A stretch of 44,465 nt of DNA from an uncultured Anaerolineae bacterium. GTDB lineage: Bacteria > Chloroflexota > Anaerolineae > Anaerolineales > Villigracilaceae. Below the pieces are notes generated by a model that did not search any database, had not been told where the DNA came from, and saw only the letters and a list, made by a program, of their open reading frames with translations. This document shows positions 30,291 to 37,951 of this stretch, in pieces. Location: assembly GCA_903838415.1 (NCBI GenBank), contig CAILYI010000028.1, positions 1 to 44,465 of the forward strand. Direction: 5' to 3'. The first letter of the stretch is position 1, and each line of letters begins with the position of its first letter. A program made the translations under genes and the position numbers.

Positions 30291-31721
30291 TTACACAATC
30301 AACTCGTGCAGCGCGCGCACGGATTTTTCGGCATCAATGCTTTCGATGACCATACTGACCGAGACATCCGACGAGCCGTGCGCGATTGCCAGCACGTTGA
30401 CATTCACATCGCCAAGTTTGCTGAAAATTTGTCCCGCCACGCCGGGGGTGTTGCGAGTGCCAGTTCCAACCACGGTGATGATGGCCACATCCTCCGTGGC
30501 CCAGACGCGATCAATGTCATTATCGGCCAATTCCGTTGCGAAGACCTTTTCGAGCGCCGCCAGCACCGCATCCACTGCTTCGGATGGCACCGCAAAGCAA
30601 ATTGACTGTTCCGATGAGGCTTGCGTGATGAGCGGCACACTCGTCCCGGTGGAAGCGACCGCCGCGAAAGTGCGCGCCGCCACACCGGGCACGCCCAACA
30701 TCCCGCGCCCTTCGATCGTTACCAATCGCTGACGGTGGATGGCGGTCACTGCCTTGATGACTTGTTCGCCACGCGCCGCTTTTCCATTTTTGCCATTTGC
30801 CACCAGCCGCGTGCCCGGGTGTGACGGATTGAAGGTGTTACAGATTCGCAGGCCAATCCCGGCTTCCACCACCGGCCGGACGGTCTTGGGATGCAGCACT
30901 TTGGCGCCATAATAGGCCAGCTCAGCCACTTCGCCGTAAGAAATCTCCAGCAGCGTGCGCGCAGCTGGCACCATGCGCGGATCAGCCGTCATGACGCCGT
31001 CCACATCCGTCCAAATCCAGACATCGTCAGCGGGTAAAACCGCCCCCAAAATCGCCGCAGAATAGTCGCTCCCGCCGCGCCCCAAAGTCGTGACCACGCC
31101 CTCGGGCGTCGCGCCGATAAAACCTGTCACAATCGGCACAACCCCAGCCTCCAGCAGCGGATTCAGGATGGAGCGCGTCGCAAAAGTTGTCGCGCCAAAA
31201 TCGGGGTGCGCATTCTGGAAATTGGCATTCGTCACCACCAGCTTGGTCGATTCGACAAATTTGGCCGGTACGCCCTGTGATTCACATGCAGCCGCCAGCA
31301 GGCGCACACTCAAGCGCTCGCCCAGCGATGCGACCGCATCCATTGCGCGCGGGCTGGCTTCACCCAACACCCCAATCGCGCGACACAGCGCCCCAAACGA
31401 TCCGACCAATTGGGCAATTTCCTGCTTCACCTGCTCCCGGCGGGCCGGATCACTGATCAGCGCATCGGCCAATTTCTCGTGGTTTGAGATCAGCCACTGT
31501 TCATTTGCCAGCACCGCCTGCAAATCGCCATTCACAGCGCGCGCAGCGCTGTCCAGCAGGGCGTTGGTCGCGCCCGAAATCGCCGAAGTCACCACCACCA
31601 CGCGCTCCCATTCGGCATGCGCATCCTTCACAATCTGCACCGCCTGCGCCATCGCTTCCGCCGAGCCAACTGACGTACCGCCAAACTTCATCACGAGCGT
31701 TTTGGATAATTTCTGTGTCAT
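30291..31721 (-). CDS. lysC: Aspartate kinase
   Basis: This 476-residue monofunctional aspartokinase phosphorylates L-aspartate. The N-terminal MKFGGTSVGS (K12 onward), the substrate segment VVTSAISGATNALLD, the TLGRGGSDYSA loop and the WTDVDGVMTADPR motif are all present. Two ACT domains follow from about residue 330 (TIEGRGMLGVPGVAARTFAAVA and IITVVGTGTRNTPGVAGQIF), which bind the feedback amino acid, most likely threonine or lysine. I choose ATG 31721 because AGAGGAG lies just upstream; the frame opens at a GTG (31754) inside the attenuator hairpin. The gene is preceded by a Thr-rich leader peptide and terminator, so it is probably attenuated by charged tRNA-Thr. Confidence 0.95.
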   Translation of the reverse strand: MTQKLSKTLVMKFGGTSVGSAEAMAQAVQIVKDAHAEWERVVVVTSAISGATNALLDSAARAVNGDLQAVLANEQWLISNHEKLADALISDPARREQVKQEIAQLVGSFGALCRAIGVLGEASPRAMDAVASLGERLSVRLLAAACESQGVPAKFVESTKLVVTNANFQNAHPDFGATTFATRSILNPLLEAGVVPIVTGFIGATPEGVVTTLGRGGSDYSAAILGAVLPADDVWIWTDVDGVMTADPRMVPAARTLLEISYGEVAELAYYGAKVLHPKTVRPVVEAGIGLRICNTFNPSHPGTRLVANGKNGKAARGEQVIKAVTAIHRQRLVTIEGRGMLGVPGVAARTFAAVASTGTSVPLITQASSEQSICFAVPSEAVDAVLAALEKVFATELADNDIDRVWATEDVAIITVVGTGTRNTPGVAGQIFSKLGDVNVNVLAIAHGSSDVSVSMVIESIDAEKSVRALHELIV

Positions 31722-31736
31722 GGGTTTCTCCTCTGG

Positions 31737-31770
31737 CAAAATAAAGCGCCCCACGTTTCCGTGGAGCGCT
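31737..31770 (-). terminator. Attenuator terminator before aspartate kinase
   Basis: On the minus strand AGCGCTCCACG, a GAAA loop and CGTGGGGCGCT form an 11-bp stem (one G-U pair), followed by TTATTTT. It lies between the leader peptide stop and the ribosome site of aspartate kinase. Its 5' arm (31759-31766) can alternatively pair with CCGTGGGG at 31820-31827 in the leader coding region, which would act as antiterminator. Confidence 0.8.
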
Positions 31771-31796
31771 GATGTGCGGGTAAGGTAGCCGTTCGG

Positions 31797-31883
31797 CTAA
31801 CTCTGTCCAAACACCAAAACCCCACGGGCCAACCGCGAGGTAGTAGTCTTGGTAGTAGTCATTCCGAAGGGGGCAAGTTTCAT
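31797..31883 (-). CDS. Threonine-rich leader peptide (attenuator)
   Basis: A short frame ends at TAG 31797-31799 and holds MTTTKTTT starting at ATG 31862: six threonine codons among the first eight. An in-frame ATG at 31883 would add seven residues and lies only about four bases after the predicted start point. It is the expected design of a threonine attenuator like thrL: a ribosome that stalls for lack of charged tRNA-Thr exposes the antiterminator segment 31820-31827. No good ribosome site is seen before either ATG. The rest of the peptide (SRLARGVLVFGQS) has no amino acid bias. Confidence 0.78.
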   Translation of the reverse strand: MKLAPFGMTTTKTTTSRLARGVLVFGQS

Positions 31884-31893
31884 GTTGGGCGCA

Positions 31894-31922
31894 TTTATAT
31901 CACTGTGGATAATTTCCGTCAA
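31894..31922 (-). promoter_or_regulatory. Promoter of the leader-lysC-asd operon
   Basis: On the minus strand TTGACG (31917-31922) and TATAAA (31894-31899) are 17 bases apart. The predicted start point, near 31887, precedes the leader peptide. Confidence 0.75.
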
Positions 31923-32084
31923 GTTTGTTCAGAATGGAAAAATTCAGCCCGAAGTGCGGATTTGTTGTCCCGCGTTTTTCCTGCCAATTGGTTTTCCGTT
32001 ATTTGGCAATTTCAGACTCACCTTTTGCTTGCCTCCCGTTAAATGGACATAATCTGCCCTATTTGGGAGTAAAATACATTTGCT

Positions 32085-32783
32085 ATGCAAATCCTAATAA
32101 TTGACCAATCTGAAAAACTAAAAACCCTCTCCGCCAACCCGTATTTTCAGGGTTTGGGCGAGGCCTTGCTCAAGGAAGTTTCTGCCAATATGACTCTCCG
32201 GCAGTATGAGCGTGGCGAAGTGCTTTTCTGGGATGACGATCCCTGCGCTGGACTGCACATCATCCAGACCGGCAGCGTCAAACTCTTTCGCATCTCGCCC
32301 CAGGGGCGTCAGCACATCATGCGCGTTTTGCAGGAAGGCGAAACCTGTAACGAAGTCCCCGTTTTCGATGGCGGAGTCAACCCTGTCAGCGTGGAAGCGC
32401 TCGAACAATCGATCGTTTGGGTGGTGGATGCGAAAGCTGTCCAAGAGCTTATGCTGAAAAACCCGGATTTCGCGCATAAAACCATCCAGAACCTGGCGCG
32501 CATGATGCGGCACCTCGTCAAAATGGTCAGCGAGATGGCTTTTTACCAGGTCACCCATCGCCTGGCGCGGCTGATCGCTGAGACTCCCGCTGAAGAACTG
32601 CGCGGCGAGGGCAATGTCCGTTGGACTCAGGATCAATTGGCCGCGCGGCTGGGCACCGTCCGCGAAGTGGTGGCGCGCTCGCTGCGTGAACTGGAACGTT
32701 CCGGCGCCCTGGTAGTGGAAAATCGTCGCATCACCATCAAGGATGCGGAAGTGCTCCAGCAATGGATACAACCCTGGAGCTGA
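32085..32783 (+). CDS. Crp/Fnr family transcription regulator
   Basis: This 232-residue regulator has an N-terminal cyclic-nucleotide-type beta roll (residues 20-125), the long dimer helix (about 127-160) and a C-terminal winged helix. In the recognition helix GTVREVVARSL the residues R193-E194 and R198 match R180, E181 and R185 of E. coli CRP, which read TGTGA. The ligand pocket differs: CNEVPVFDGGVNP replaces the GELG...RSA stretch, so cAMP binding is unlikely; there is no N-terminal Fe-S cysteine set as in FNR. A matching TTGTGA-N6-TCACAA site lies before mmdA. A TAAAAT box stands only 12 bases before the ATG, giving a very short leader. Confidence 0.9.
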   Translation: MQILIIDQSEKLKTLSANPYFQGLGEALLKEVSANMTLRQYERGEVLFWDDDPCAGLHIIQTGSVKLFRISPQGRQHIMRVLQEGETCNEVPVFDGGVNPVSVEALEQSIVWVVDAKAVQELMLKNPDFAHKTIQNLARMMRHLVKMVSEMAFYQVTHRLARLIAETPAEELRGEGNVRWTQDQLAARLGTVREVVARSLRELERSGALVVENRRITIKDAEVLQQWIQPWS

Positions 32784-32794
32784 TTTATTGCAGA

Positions 32795-32837
32795 AAAAAG
32801 CCGGTGAGCGGAGAAATTCTCCACTCATCGGCTTTTT
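32795..32837. terminator. Bidirectional terminator after the Crp/Fnr gene
   Basis: A long hairpin (AAAAAGCCGGTGAG-c-GGAGA paired with TCTCC-a-CTCATCGGCTTTTT) with a three-base loop, one mismatch and one G-U pair; A/T tails give U tracts in both directions. It serves the Crp/Fnr gene and possibly the convergent methyltransferase. Confidence 0.85.
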
Positions 32838-32904
32838 CTTGTGATCCTTCCAGGCTGGTTTGACGCTTCAAGCCCGTTCCCGTAGATAAGTTTCCCAAAA
32901 AAAA

Positions 32905-33609
32905 CTACTTAATCGCGCCAAAGGCGGCGAAAACGCTGTTCTTGTGCAAAATTTCCACCTTGCGGAAACCCACTTCGCGCAGCATATCAATCTGAAACAT
33001 CAGCGGGCGCGGCGTATCTTCCTGCGCGATATATCCAAACACCAGCTCGCGGTAAGGCTCGTTCTTGAGTTGTACCAAATATTCACCGTAGCGTTCCCAC
33101 ATCAGTGCCTGAACGGATGGCGTGGAATGTTCGATCAGGTCCGAAATCCACAGCGAGCCGCCGGGGCGCAGCGCCTGATGGCATTTTGCAAAAACTGAGC
33201 GCCATTCAGCATCCCCGCGCAGGTGGTGGAATACCGCGCCAGCCACGATCACGTCAAATTGAGCCTCGCCCAATTCCAGTTCGCGGATATCGGCTTGACG
33301 GGTGATGATCTCGCCGTTCGTTGCCGGTTGCAGACGTTGCGCGGCGCGTTCGAGCATTGGTTGACTCAAATCGACCAGCGTTACATTCAGATTTGGCAGC
33401 GCCTGCAGCAGTTTGAGACTGTAATTTCCGGCACCGCAGCCGATATCCAGGATATGAGTCGCGCCTGGGCTGATGGCTGCCGCCGCGCGGCTGATTAATT
33501 CCAGGCTGACCGGTGAGTCGACCGCAGCCGAGTGACCGGTTTCCAGGTTCGAGAAACGTTCCACATCCTGATCAAAACGCGCGCGGATCTGTTCAACAGT
33601 CGATTTCAT
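32905..33609 (-). CDS. SAM-dependent methyltransferase
   Basis: This 234-residue class I methyltransferase has motif I HILDIGCGAGNYSL (about residues 53-66), the acidic residue ending strand 2 (NVTLVDLSQPML), motif II/III QADIRELELGEAQFDVIVAGAVFHHL and the post-motif LRPGGSLWISDLI. This set is typical of small-molecule or lipid methyltransferases of the UbiE/Trm-like group, but the acceptor cannot be named. It stands alone, with AGGGTGAACC before the ATG, and converges with the Crp/Fnr gene. No secretion signal is present. Confidence 0.85.
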   Translation of the reverse strand: MKSTVEQIRARFDQDVERFSNLETGHSAAVDSPVSLELISRAAAAISPGATHILDIGCGAGNYSLKLLQALPNLNVTLVDLSQPMLERAAQRLQPATNGEIITRQADIRELELGEAQFDVIVAGAVFHHLRGDAEWRSVFAKCHQALRPGGSLWISDLIEHSTPSVQALMWERYGEYLVQLKNEPYRELVFGYIAQEDTPRPLMFQIDMLREVGFRKVEILHKNSVFAAFGAIK

Positions 33610-33758
33610 AGGTTCACCCTTATTTCTTGATGATTTTGGTTGCGCACCTTCAAAGCGAGAACCGTGCTTGAAGGTAGATTGCTGGGAGAATCAGCAGTAG
33701 AATTGTTGTCTATACAATAACGCAAGGTCAAATGTTAAGTGTCTGTAAGTCCAAAGGC

Positions 33759-33786
33759 TTGTTATTGAAAAAAAATTGAGTAGAAT
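33759..33786 (+). promoter_or_regulatory. Promoter of the Flp pilin gene
   Basis: TTGTTA (33759-33764) and TAGAAT (33781-33786) are 16 bases apart, with an A-rich spacer. The leader of about 60 bases ends in a strong AAAGGAGG at 33835-33842, eight bases before the ATG. Confidence 0.55.
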
Positions 33787-33850
33787 GGAAGAAGTAAGTG
33801 CACAATTTGGTGCTCTTTAGAAAGAATTCTCAAGAAAGGAGGAAACCCGA

Positions 33851-33997
33851 ATGTTGTTCTCTCTTAAAGAAAAAGGCCAGGGCATGGTTGAATACGCATT
33901 GATTCTTGTTTTAGTCGCTGTTGTTGTTATTGCTGCCTTGACGATCATGGGACCGTTAGTGCGCAATGTATTCAGCACCATTAATGATAGCCTGTAG
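33851..33997 (+). CDS. Flp/Fap-type pilin
   Basis: This 48-residue prepilin has a short leader with lysines (MLFSLKEKG), then the type IVb cleavage site G9|QGMVEY with glutamate at +5 and tyrosine at +6, the hallmark of Flp pilins. A single hydrophobic helix follows (ALILVLVAVVVIAALTIMG) and a short C-terminus. After cleavage by a TadV-type peptidase it would assemble into thin Tad pili used for adhesion or spreading. No tad genes are in the window, so it is an orphan pilin here. The strong ribosome site, its own promoter and a strong terminator suggest high expression. Confidence 0.9.
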   Translation: MLFSLKEKGQGMVEYALILVLVAVVVIAALTIMGPLVRNVFSTINDSL

Positions 33998-34018
33998 TTT
34001 ATCGGTAAATCGAGTAGA

Positions 34019-34058
34019 GAAAGTCCGGGCCCTCACGAGCCCGGACTTTCGTTTTTTT
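34019..34058 (+). terminator. Strong rho-independent terminator after the Flp gene
   Basis: A 12-bp stem (GAAAGTCCGGGC and complement) with an eight-base loop, followed by GTTTTTTT. It also separates the pilin gene from the convergent gyrA. Confidence 0.9.
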
Positions 34059-34075
34059 CGTAAAACCAGGCAGTT

Positions 34076-36724
34076 TTAGGGCTTTTTGGGCGCAGGTTTT
34101 TTCGCCGCTGGTTTGGCTGGAGTTTTGGCTTTCTCCACGGTTTTTTTGGCAACGCTGGCCTTTTTTACCGCGGGTTTCTTCGGCGCGGGGGTTTTCATCA
34201 ACTCCAATTGCTTTGTCTTTACGACTTTCTCACTTTTTACTTCTTCTTTTTTACTCTTTGCTTCTTCCTTCCTGTTTTGAATGGTCACAAATCTTTCCGC
34301 AATCCAGTTATCCGTCAGGCCGAGCACGGCATCGCCGGGTTTGACTTCGACTACGCTATCGCCGCGGGTGGCGGCGCGTTTTTTGAGACCGGCCTCGTCG
34401 AGACGGGTCATCTTGGGGGCGGCTTTGAGCAGATGCAGGGTGATGACGTGTGTGCCTTTTCCGATCACCAGACCGGCCAGCTTGCTGCCTAATGGCAAAT
34501 CCCATAAAATGACGCCGCGCCCGTAGCGGCCCTGGACCGGGAATTCTTTCTGGTCGACGCGTTTGGCTTTGCCATCTGATGCGACGACGAACACGTCACC
34601 TTCAGCGGGCAAGATTTCAGCGCCGACGACTTCGTCACCCACGCCCAGTTTGACGCCGTTGACGCCCGCGGCGATCAGGCCCATTGGGCGCACGTCTTCT
34701 TCGCTGAAGCGGATCGCCATGCCCAGGGCAGTTGCCAGCAGCAGTTCTTTTTTGCCGTTGGTTAGCGCCACCCAACCCAGCGCGTCACCATCGTTGACTT
34801 TGCACAGGTAGAAACTCTGCGAGGAGGGGCCGGGCAATTCACTCACCAGGGATTTTTTTAACATTCCACCGCGCGTGACTGTCAGGACGCAGGTATCCTC
34901 GGGCATGCTGGATCGTTTGGGGAGCGCAAACGTCGTGATTGGTCGGTCAGATTCTTTGAGCGGGGAGAGTTTGTAGTACGGCGCACCATCCGATAGTTTT
35001 TCGGCTTCTGGCAGGGTGTGGATGGCCACCGCAGCGGCGAGTCCTTTCTCAGAAACAAGGTACAAGGTGTCGGTGGAGTTGGCTTTGACGAGCAGCTTTG
35101 GGGCGTCGCTTCCGCTCAGGCGCGGGGGCTTTTCGTCATGGGTGCGCGATAAAAGCCCATCCGCGTTCATCCCAACCCACACCACCTGATCGGGCAGTAA
35201 CTGCGTGGTGGTCAGGACCGATTTTTTCTGTTTGCCTTCTTTGAGGTTGATGATGTGTGTGCGGCGTTTATCGGCGTAAGCGTCTTTGAGCCGCAGCAGT
35301 TCGCTGGCGGCCAGGTCGCGCATTTGTTGCGGCGATTTGAGCAGCGTTTCGAGCGACTTGATCAGTGTGGCCACTTCTTTGTATTCAGTTTCAATTTTTT
35401 TGCGTTCGAGCGCGGCCAGGCGGCGCAACTGCATTTCAAGGATGGCGTTGGCTTGCAGGTCGCTCAGTTTGTAGCGTTTCATCAGGCGTTCGCGCGCGCT
35501 TTCGACATCGGGCGACTTTCTGATGATGTCAATGATTTCATCCAGGTTTTTCAGCGCGATCATATACCCTTCGAGGATGTGCGCTCGCGCCTTGGCTTTT
35601 TCCAGGTCAAACTCGGCCCGACGCCGGATGATCGTTAAACGGTGTTCGACATACACTTTGAGGGCCTGTTTGAGCGTCAGCATGCGTGGTTCGCCATCCA
35701 CCAGCGCCAGCAGGATGATGCTGAAGGTGGATTGCATGGGCGTGCGTTTGTATAAATCGGTCAGGATTTTTTCGGGATCGACGTTTTTGGTCAATTCCAT
35801 CACGATGCGCATGCCGTGCCGGTCAGATTCGTCTCGTAGATCGGAGAGTCCTTCGAAATGGCCGTCGCGCGCCAGTTCAGCAATCCGCTCAATCAGCGCG
35901 GATTTGTTGACCTGGTAGGGCAGCTCGGTGACGATGATGCGGTTTTTGCCGCGTTCCATTTCTTCGTAATGGGCGCGCGCCTGGATGGTGACTTTTCCGC
36001 GCCCGGAGCCGTAAGCCGCTTCGATGCCGTCTTCGCCCGCTTCCTGGATGATGACGCCGCCGGTCGGGAAGTCTGGTCCCTGGATGAATTCCATTAAATG
36101 GGCCACGTCGATATCGTCGATTTTTTCCCAGTTTTGCAGCATGTATATCAGCGCATCGGTGACTTCGCCCAAATTGTGCGGCGGGATGGAAGTTGCCATG
36201 CCGACGGCGATGCCTGTCGCGCCATTGACCAGCAAATTGGGGATGGCGGCGGGCAAAACGGACGGTTCCGTTAGCGTATCGTCAAAGTTGGAGGTGAAAT
36301 CGACCGTGTTTTTATTGATGTCGAAGAGCATATCCAGCGCGGGCAGCGCCAGTTTGGCCTCGGTATAACGCATTGCCGCGGGCGGGTCGCCGTCCACGGA
36401 GCCGAAGTTCCCCTGTCCATCCACCAGCATACAGCGCAGCGAAAAATCCTGAGCCATGCGCGCCATGGCTTCATAAACGGACGAATCGCCGTGTGGGTGG
36501 TATTTGCCCAGCACTTCGCCGACGATACGGGCGGATTTTTTATAGGCGCTGTCGGCGCGCAGGCCCATGTCGTACATGGCGTACAGAATACGTCGCTGGA
36601 CAGGTTTCAAACCATCGCGGGCATCGGGCAGGGCGCGCGAAACGATGACGGACATGGCGTAATCGAGATACGCTGCCTGCATCTCGTGGTCGATATCTAT
36701 TTTGCGGACTAAGCCTAGTTCCAT
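34076..36724 (-). CDS. gyrA: DNA gyrase / topoisomerase IV subunit A
   Basis: This 882-residue type IIA topoisomerase breakage-reunion subunit has the [15 protein letters not shown] start, the quinolone-region [12 protein letters not shown] (serine 81, acidic E85), and catalytic tyrosine Y120 in [10 protein letters not shown]. The beta-pinwheel C-terminal domain contains a degenerate GyrA-box, QGRYGRG, favouring gyrase over topoisomerase IV. The last 65 residues are a Lys/Ala/Pro-rich tail that begins with a seven-residue duplication ([14 protein letters not shown]) encoded by a 21-bp repeat, then histone-like KKPA motifs. ATG 36724 is preceded by AAAGGA; a GTG at 36742 is part of that leader. 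It has its own promoter. Confidence 0.93.
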   Translation of the reverse strand: MELGLVRKIDIDHEMQAAYLDYAMSVIVSRALPDARDGLKPVQRRILYAMYDMGLRADSAYKKSARIVGEVLGKYHPHGDSSVYEAMARMAQDFSLRCMLVDGQGNFGSVDGDPPAAMRYTEAKLALPALDMLFDINKNTVDFTSNFDDTLTEPSVLPAAIPNLLVNGATGIAVGMATSIPPHNLGEVTDALIYMLQNWEKIDDIDVAHLMEFIQGPDFPTGGVIIQEAGEDGIEAAYGSGRGKVTIQARAHYEEMERGKNRIIVTELPYQVNKSALIERIAELARDGHFEGLSDLRDESDRHGMRIVMELTKNVDPEKILTDLYKRTPMQSTFSIILLALVDGEPRMLTLKQALKVYVEHRLTIIRRRAEFDLEKAKARAHILEGYMIALKNLDEIIDIIRKSPDVESARERLMKRYKLSDLQANAILEMQLRRLAALERKKIETEYKEVATLIKSLETLLKSPQQMRDLAASELLRLKDAYADKRRTHIINLKEGKQKKSVLTTTQLLPDQVVWVGMNADGLLSRTHDEKPPRLSGSDAPKLLVKANSTDTLYLVSEKGLAAAVAIHTLPEAEKLSDGAPYYKLSPLKESDRPITTFALPKRSSMPEDTCVLTVTRGGMLKKSLVSELPGPSSQSFYLCKVNDGDALGWVALTNGKKELLLATALGMAIRFSEEDVRPMGLIAAGVNGVKLGVGDEVVGAEILPAEGDVFVVASDGKAKRVDQKEFPVQGRYGRGVILWDLPLGSKLAGLVIGKGTHVITLHLLKAAPKMTRLDEAGLKKRAATRGDSVVEVKPGDAVLGLTDNWIAERFVTIQNRKEEAKSKKEEVKSEKVVKTKQLELMKTPAPKKPAVKKASVAKKTVEKAKTPAKPAAKKPAPKKP
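34218..34265 (-). repeat. Purine-rich 21-bp tandem duplication in the gyrA tail
   Basis: Two 21-base units, each beginning GAAGAAG on the minus strand, encode EEAKSKK and EEVKSEK. They can also be read as 7-base steps containing AGTAAAA. Confidence 0.65.
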
Positions 36725-36831
36725 AAAAAATCCTTTATTCACGGTGAAAAAAGTGATCAGGTCTGATGATTTTTGCGCTCGCCGGGCTTATTTGCAGATT
36801 CCCAGTTTCGCAAATTTGTTCTATCTGGCCT

Positions 36832-36860
36832 ATCTTACGAGCAAAGACTCAATGCGTCAA
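36832..36860 (-). promoter_or_regulatory. Promoter of gyrA
   Basis: On the minus strand TTGACG (36855-36860) and TAAGAT (36832-36837) are 17 bases apart. The leader is about 100 bases. Confidence 0.7.
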
Positions 36861-36939
36861 GTGCGGTTAAAAACATTTTTCCCCTTTCATGGCACGAAAT
36901 GATGAAAGAGGAAAAATGATTGCCGCTGAATTTACCCGT

Positions 36940-37842
36940 TTATGGCTTGATATCGACCGAAACAATCACACAGGTGCCCTTTAATGCCTTTTCCGTGCAG
37001 GCCTGGATGGTGGCGCGCAGCTTGTTTCCGCGCGGGTCATTCTTGAACAAGGCGCTCGAAAGAAAAGCACTCACGCCCGGGTTAAGCGGCGCAACGTTTT
37101 TCGCAATGATACAGCCGACGGTCTGGTCGAAAGCGTTGACCACTTGTTCGGCCTTCTGGTTGGTTCTCAAGTCAAGCACGCGGATGTAGGCCGAACGAAA
37201 CGGCACGCTGCCCGTGTTCTGGACGATGAACTGGGCGTAAACGTCACCCTTGCAGGTGTCGAATTTCTTGAAACTGGCCGCGAAATTCGGAGAGGCGGTG
37301 GGCGAGGCCAGCGGGGTATATTGCGGCAAAATGGAAGGATCCCCCGTCAGCTTGACGTTGTTGGATAGGATGTAACACTCCACTTCGGGTTGATCCGGGT
37401 TTTTGACGACGATAAACCCGCCCCCCAAATCCCTTGCCGCCACTTCCAGCAGGGTGCCAGTCTGAAAGATAGTCACCAGGTCATAGATGGCTCCGGGGCC
37501 GGTGCGGCAGTTGGTCTCTCGCATCACTTCCGCGCTGATGGGTTCGCTGGCTGGCGCAGGCGTTTCGGTTGGGAATACGCCCACTGGCAGCGTAGGCGTC
37601 TCTGTCAGTGTTGGCGTAGGGCTGATAGTTTCGGTGGGAACTTGCGGTTGTGAGGTGGGCGAAGGTTGTGAAGTGGGCGCAGGTTTTTCCGCCAGAGCCG
37701 TTTGTGTGGCTGCCAGCGCGCTGATATTTGATCTCTCCTGCGTGGGTGTCGCCGCAGGCGCTGAAATGGGCAAAGCGCAGGATAACGTGGTCAGCAGGAT
37801 GGCCAAACCCGCACAGTAAATGGTAAAACGCTTTTCAGGCAT
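36940..37842 (-). CDS. Lipoprotein with SH3-like domain
   Basis: This 300-residue lipoprotein has a signal peptide ending in lipobox TLSC (C22), a long Thr/Pro/Ser/Gln-rich linker (residues 30-100), an SH3b-like domain starting NCRTGPGAIYDLV, and a C-terminal beta-rich domain (about 190-300) with four cysteines that may form disulfides. It should sit outside the cytoplasmic membrane. The layout repeats that of the protein at 19784-20584, though the C-terminal domain differs. GGAGGAGAA directly before the ATG is a strong ribosome site. It follows rpoC on the same strand, but a terminator (37911-37943) lies between. Confidence 0.78.
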   Translation of the reverse strand: MPEKRFTIYCAGLAILLTTLSCALPISAPAATPTQERSNISALAATQTALAEKPAPTSQPSPTSQPQVPTETISPTPTLTETPTLPVGVFPTETPAPASEPISAEVMRETNCRTGPGAIYDLVTIFQTGTLLEVAARDLGGGFIVVKNPDQPEVECYILSNNVKLTGDPSILPQYTPLASPTASPNFAASFKKFDTCKGDVYAQFIVQNTGSVPFRSAYIRVLDLRTNQKAEQVVNAFDQTVGCIIAKNVAPLNPGVSAFLSSALFKNDPRGNKLRATIQACTEKALKGTCVIVSVDIKP

Positions 37843-37910
37843 TTCTCCTCCTTAATTCTTGATTGAGATTAACAATACTCGAAAGCCTGTCCAGGTTCAA
37901 GTCCCTGTAA

Positions 37911-37943
37911 AACAAAAAGGCGACCTTTTTGAGGTCGCCTTTT
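37911..37943 (-). terminator. Terminator of rpoC
   Basis: A 12-bp stem (AAAAGGCGACCT and complement) with a five-base loop; on the minus strand it is followed by TTTTTGTTTT. Confidence 0.9.
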
Positions 37944-37951
37944 CTTGCTTG

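Noticed and set aside
31795..31808. TAGCCGAACGGCTA palindrome at the leader-peptide stop as an attenuator element
   Set aside because: The stem is only six bases with a minimal loop and overlaps the stop codon; the terminator and the antiterminator pairing explain the region better.
37880..37912. tRNA-like T-arm (GGTTCAAGTCC)
   Set aside because: No anticodon arm, D arm or acceptor stem can be built around it.
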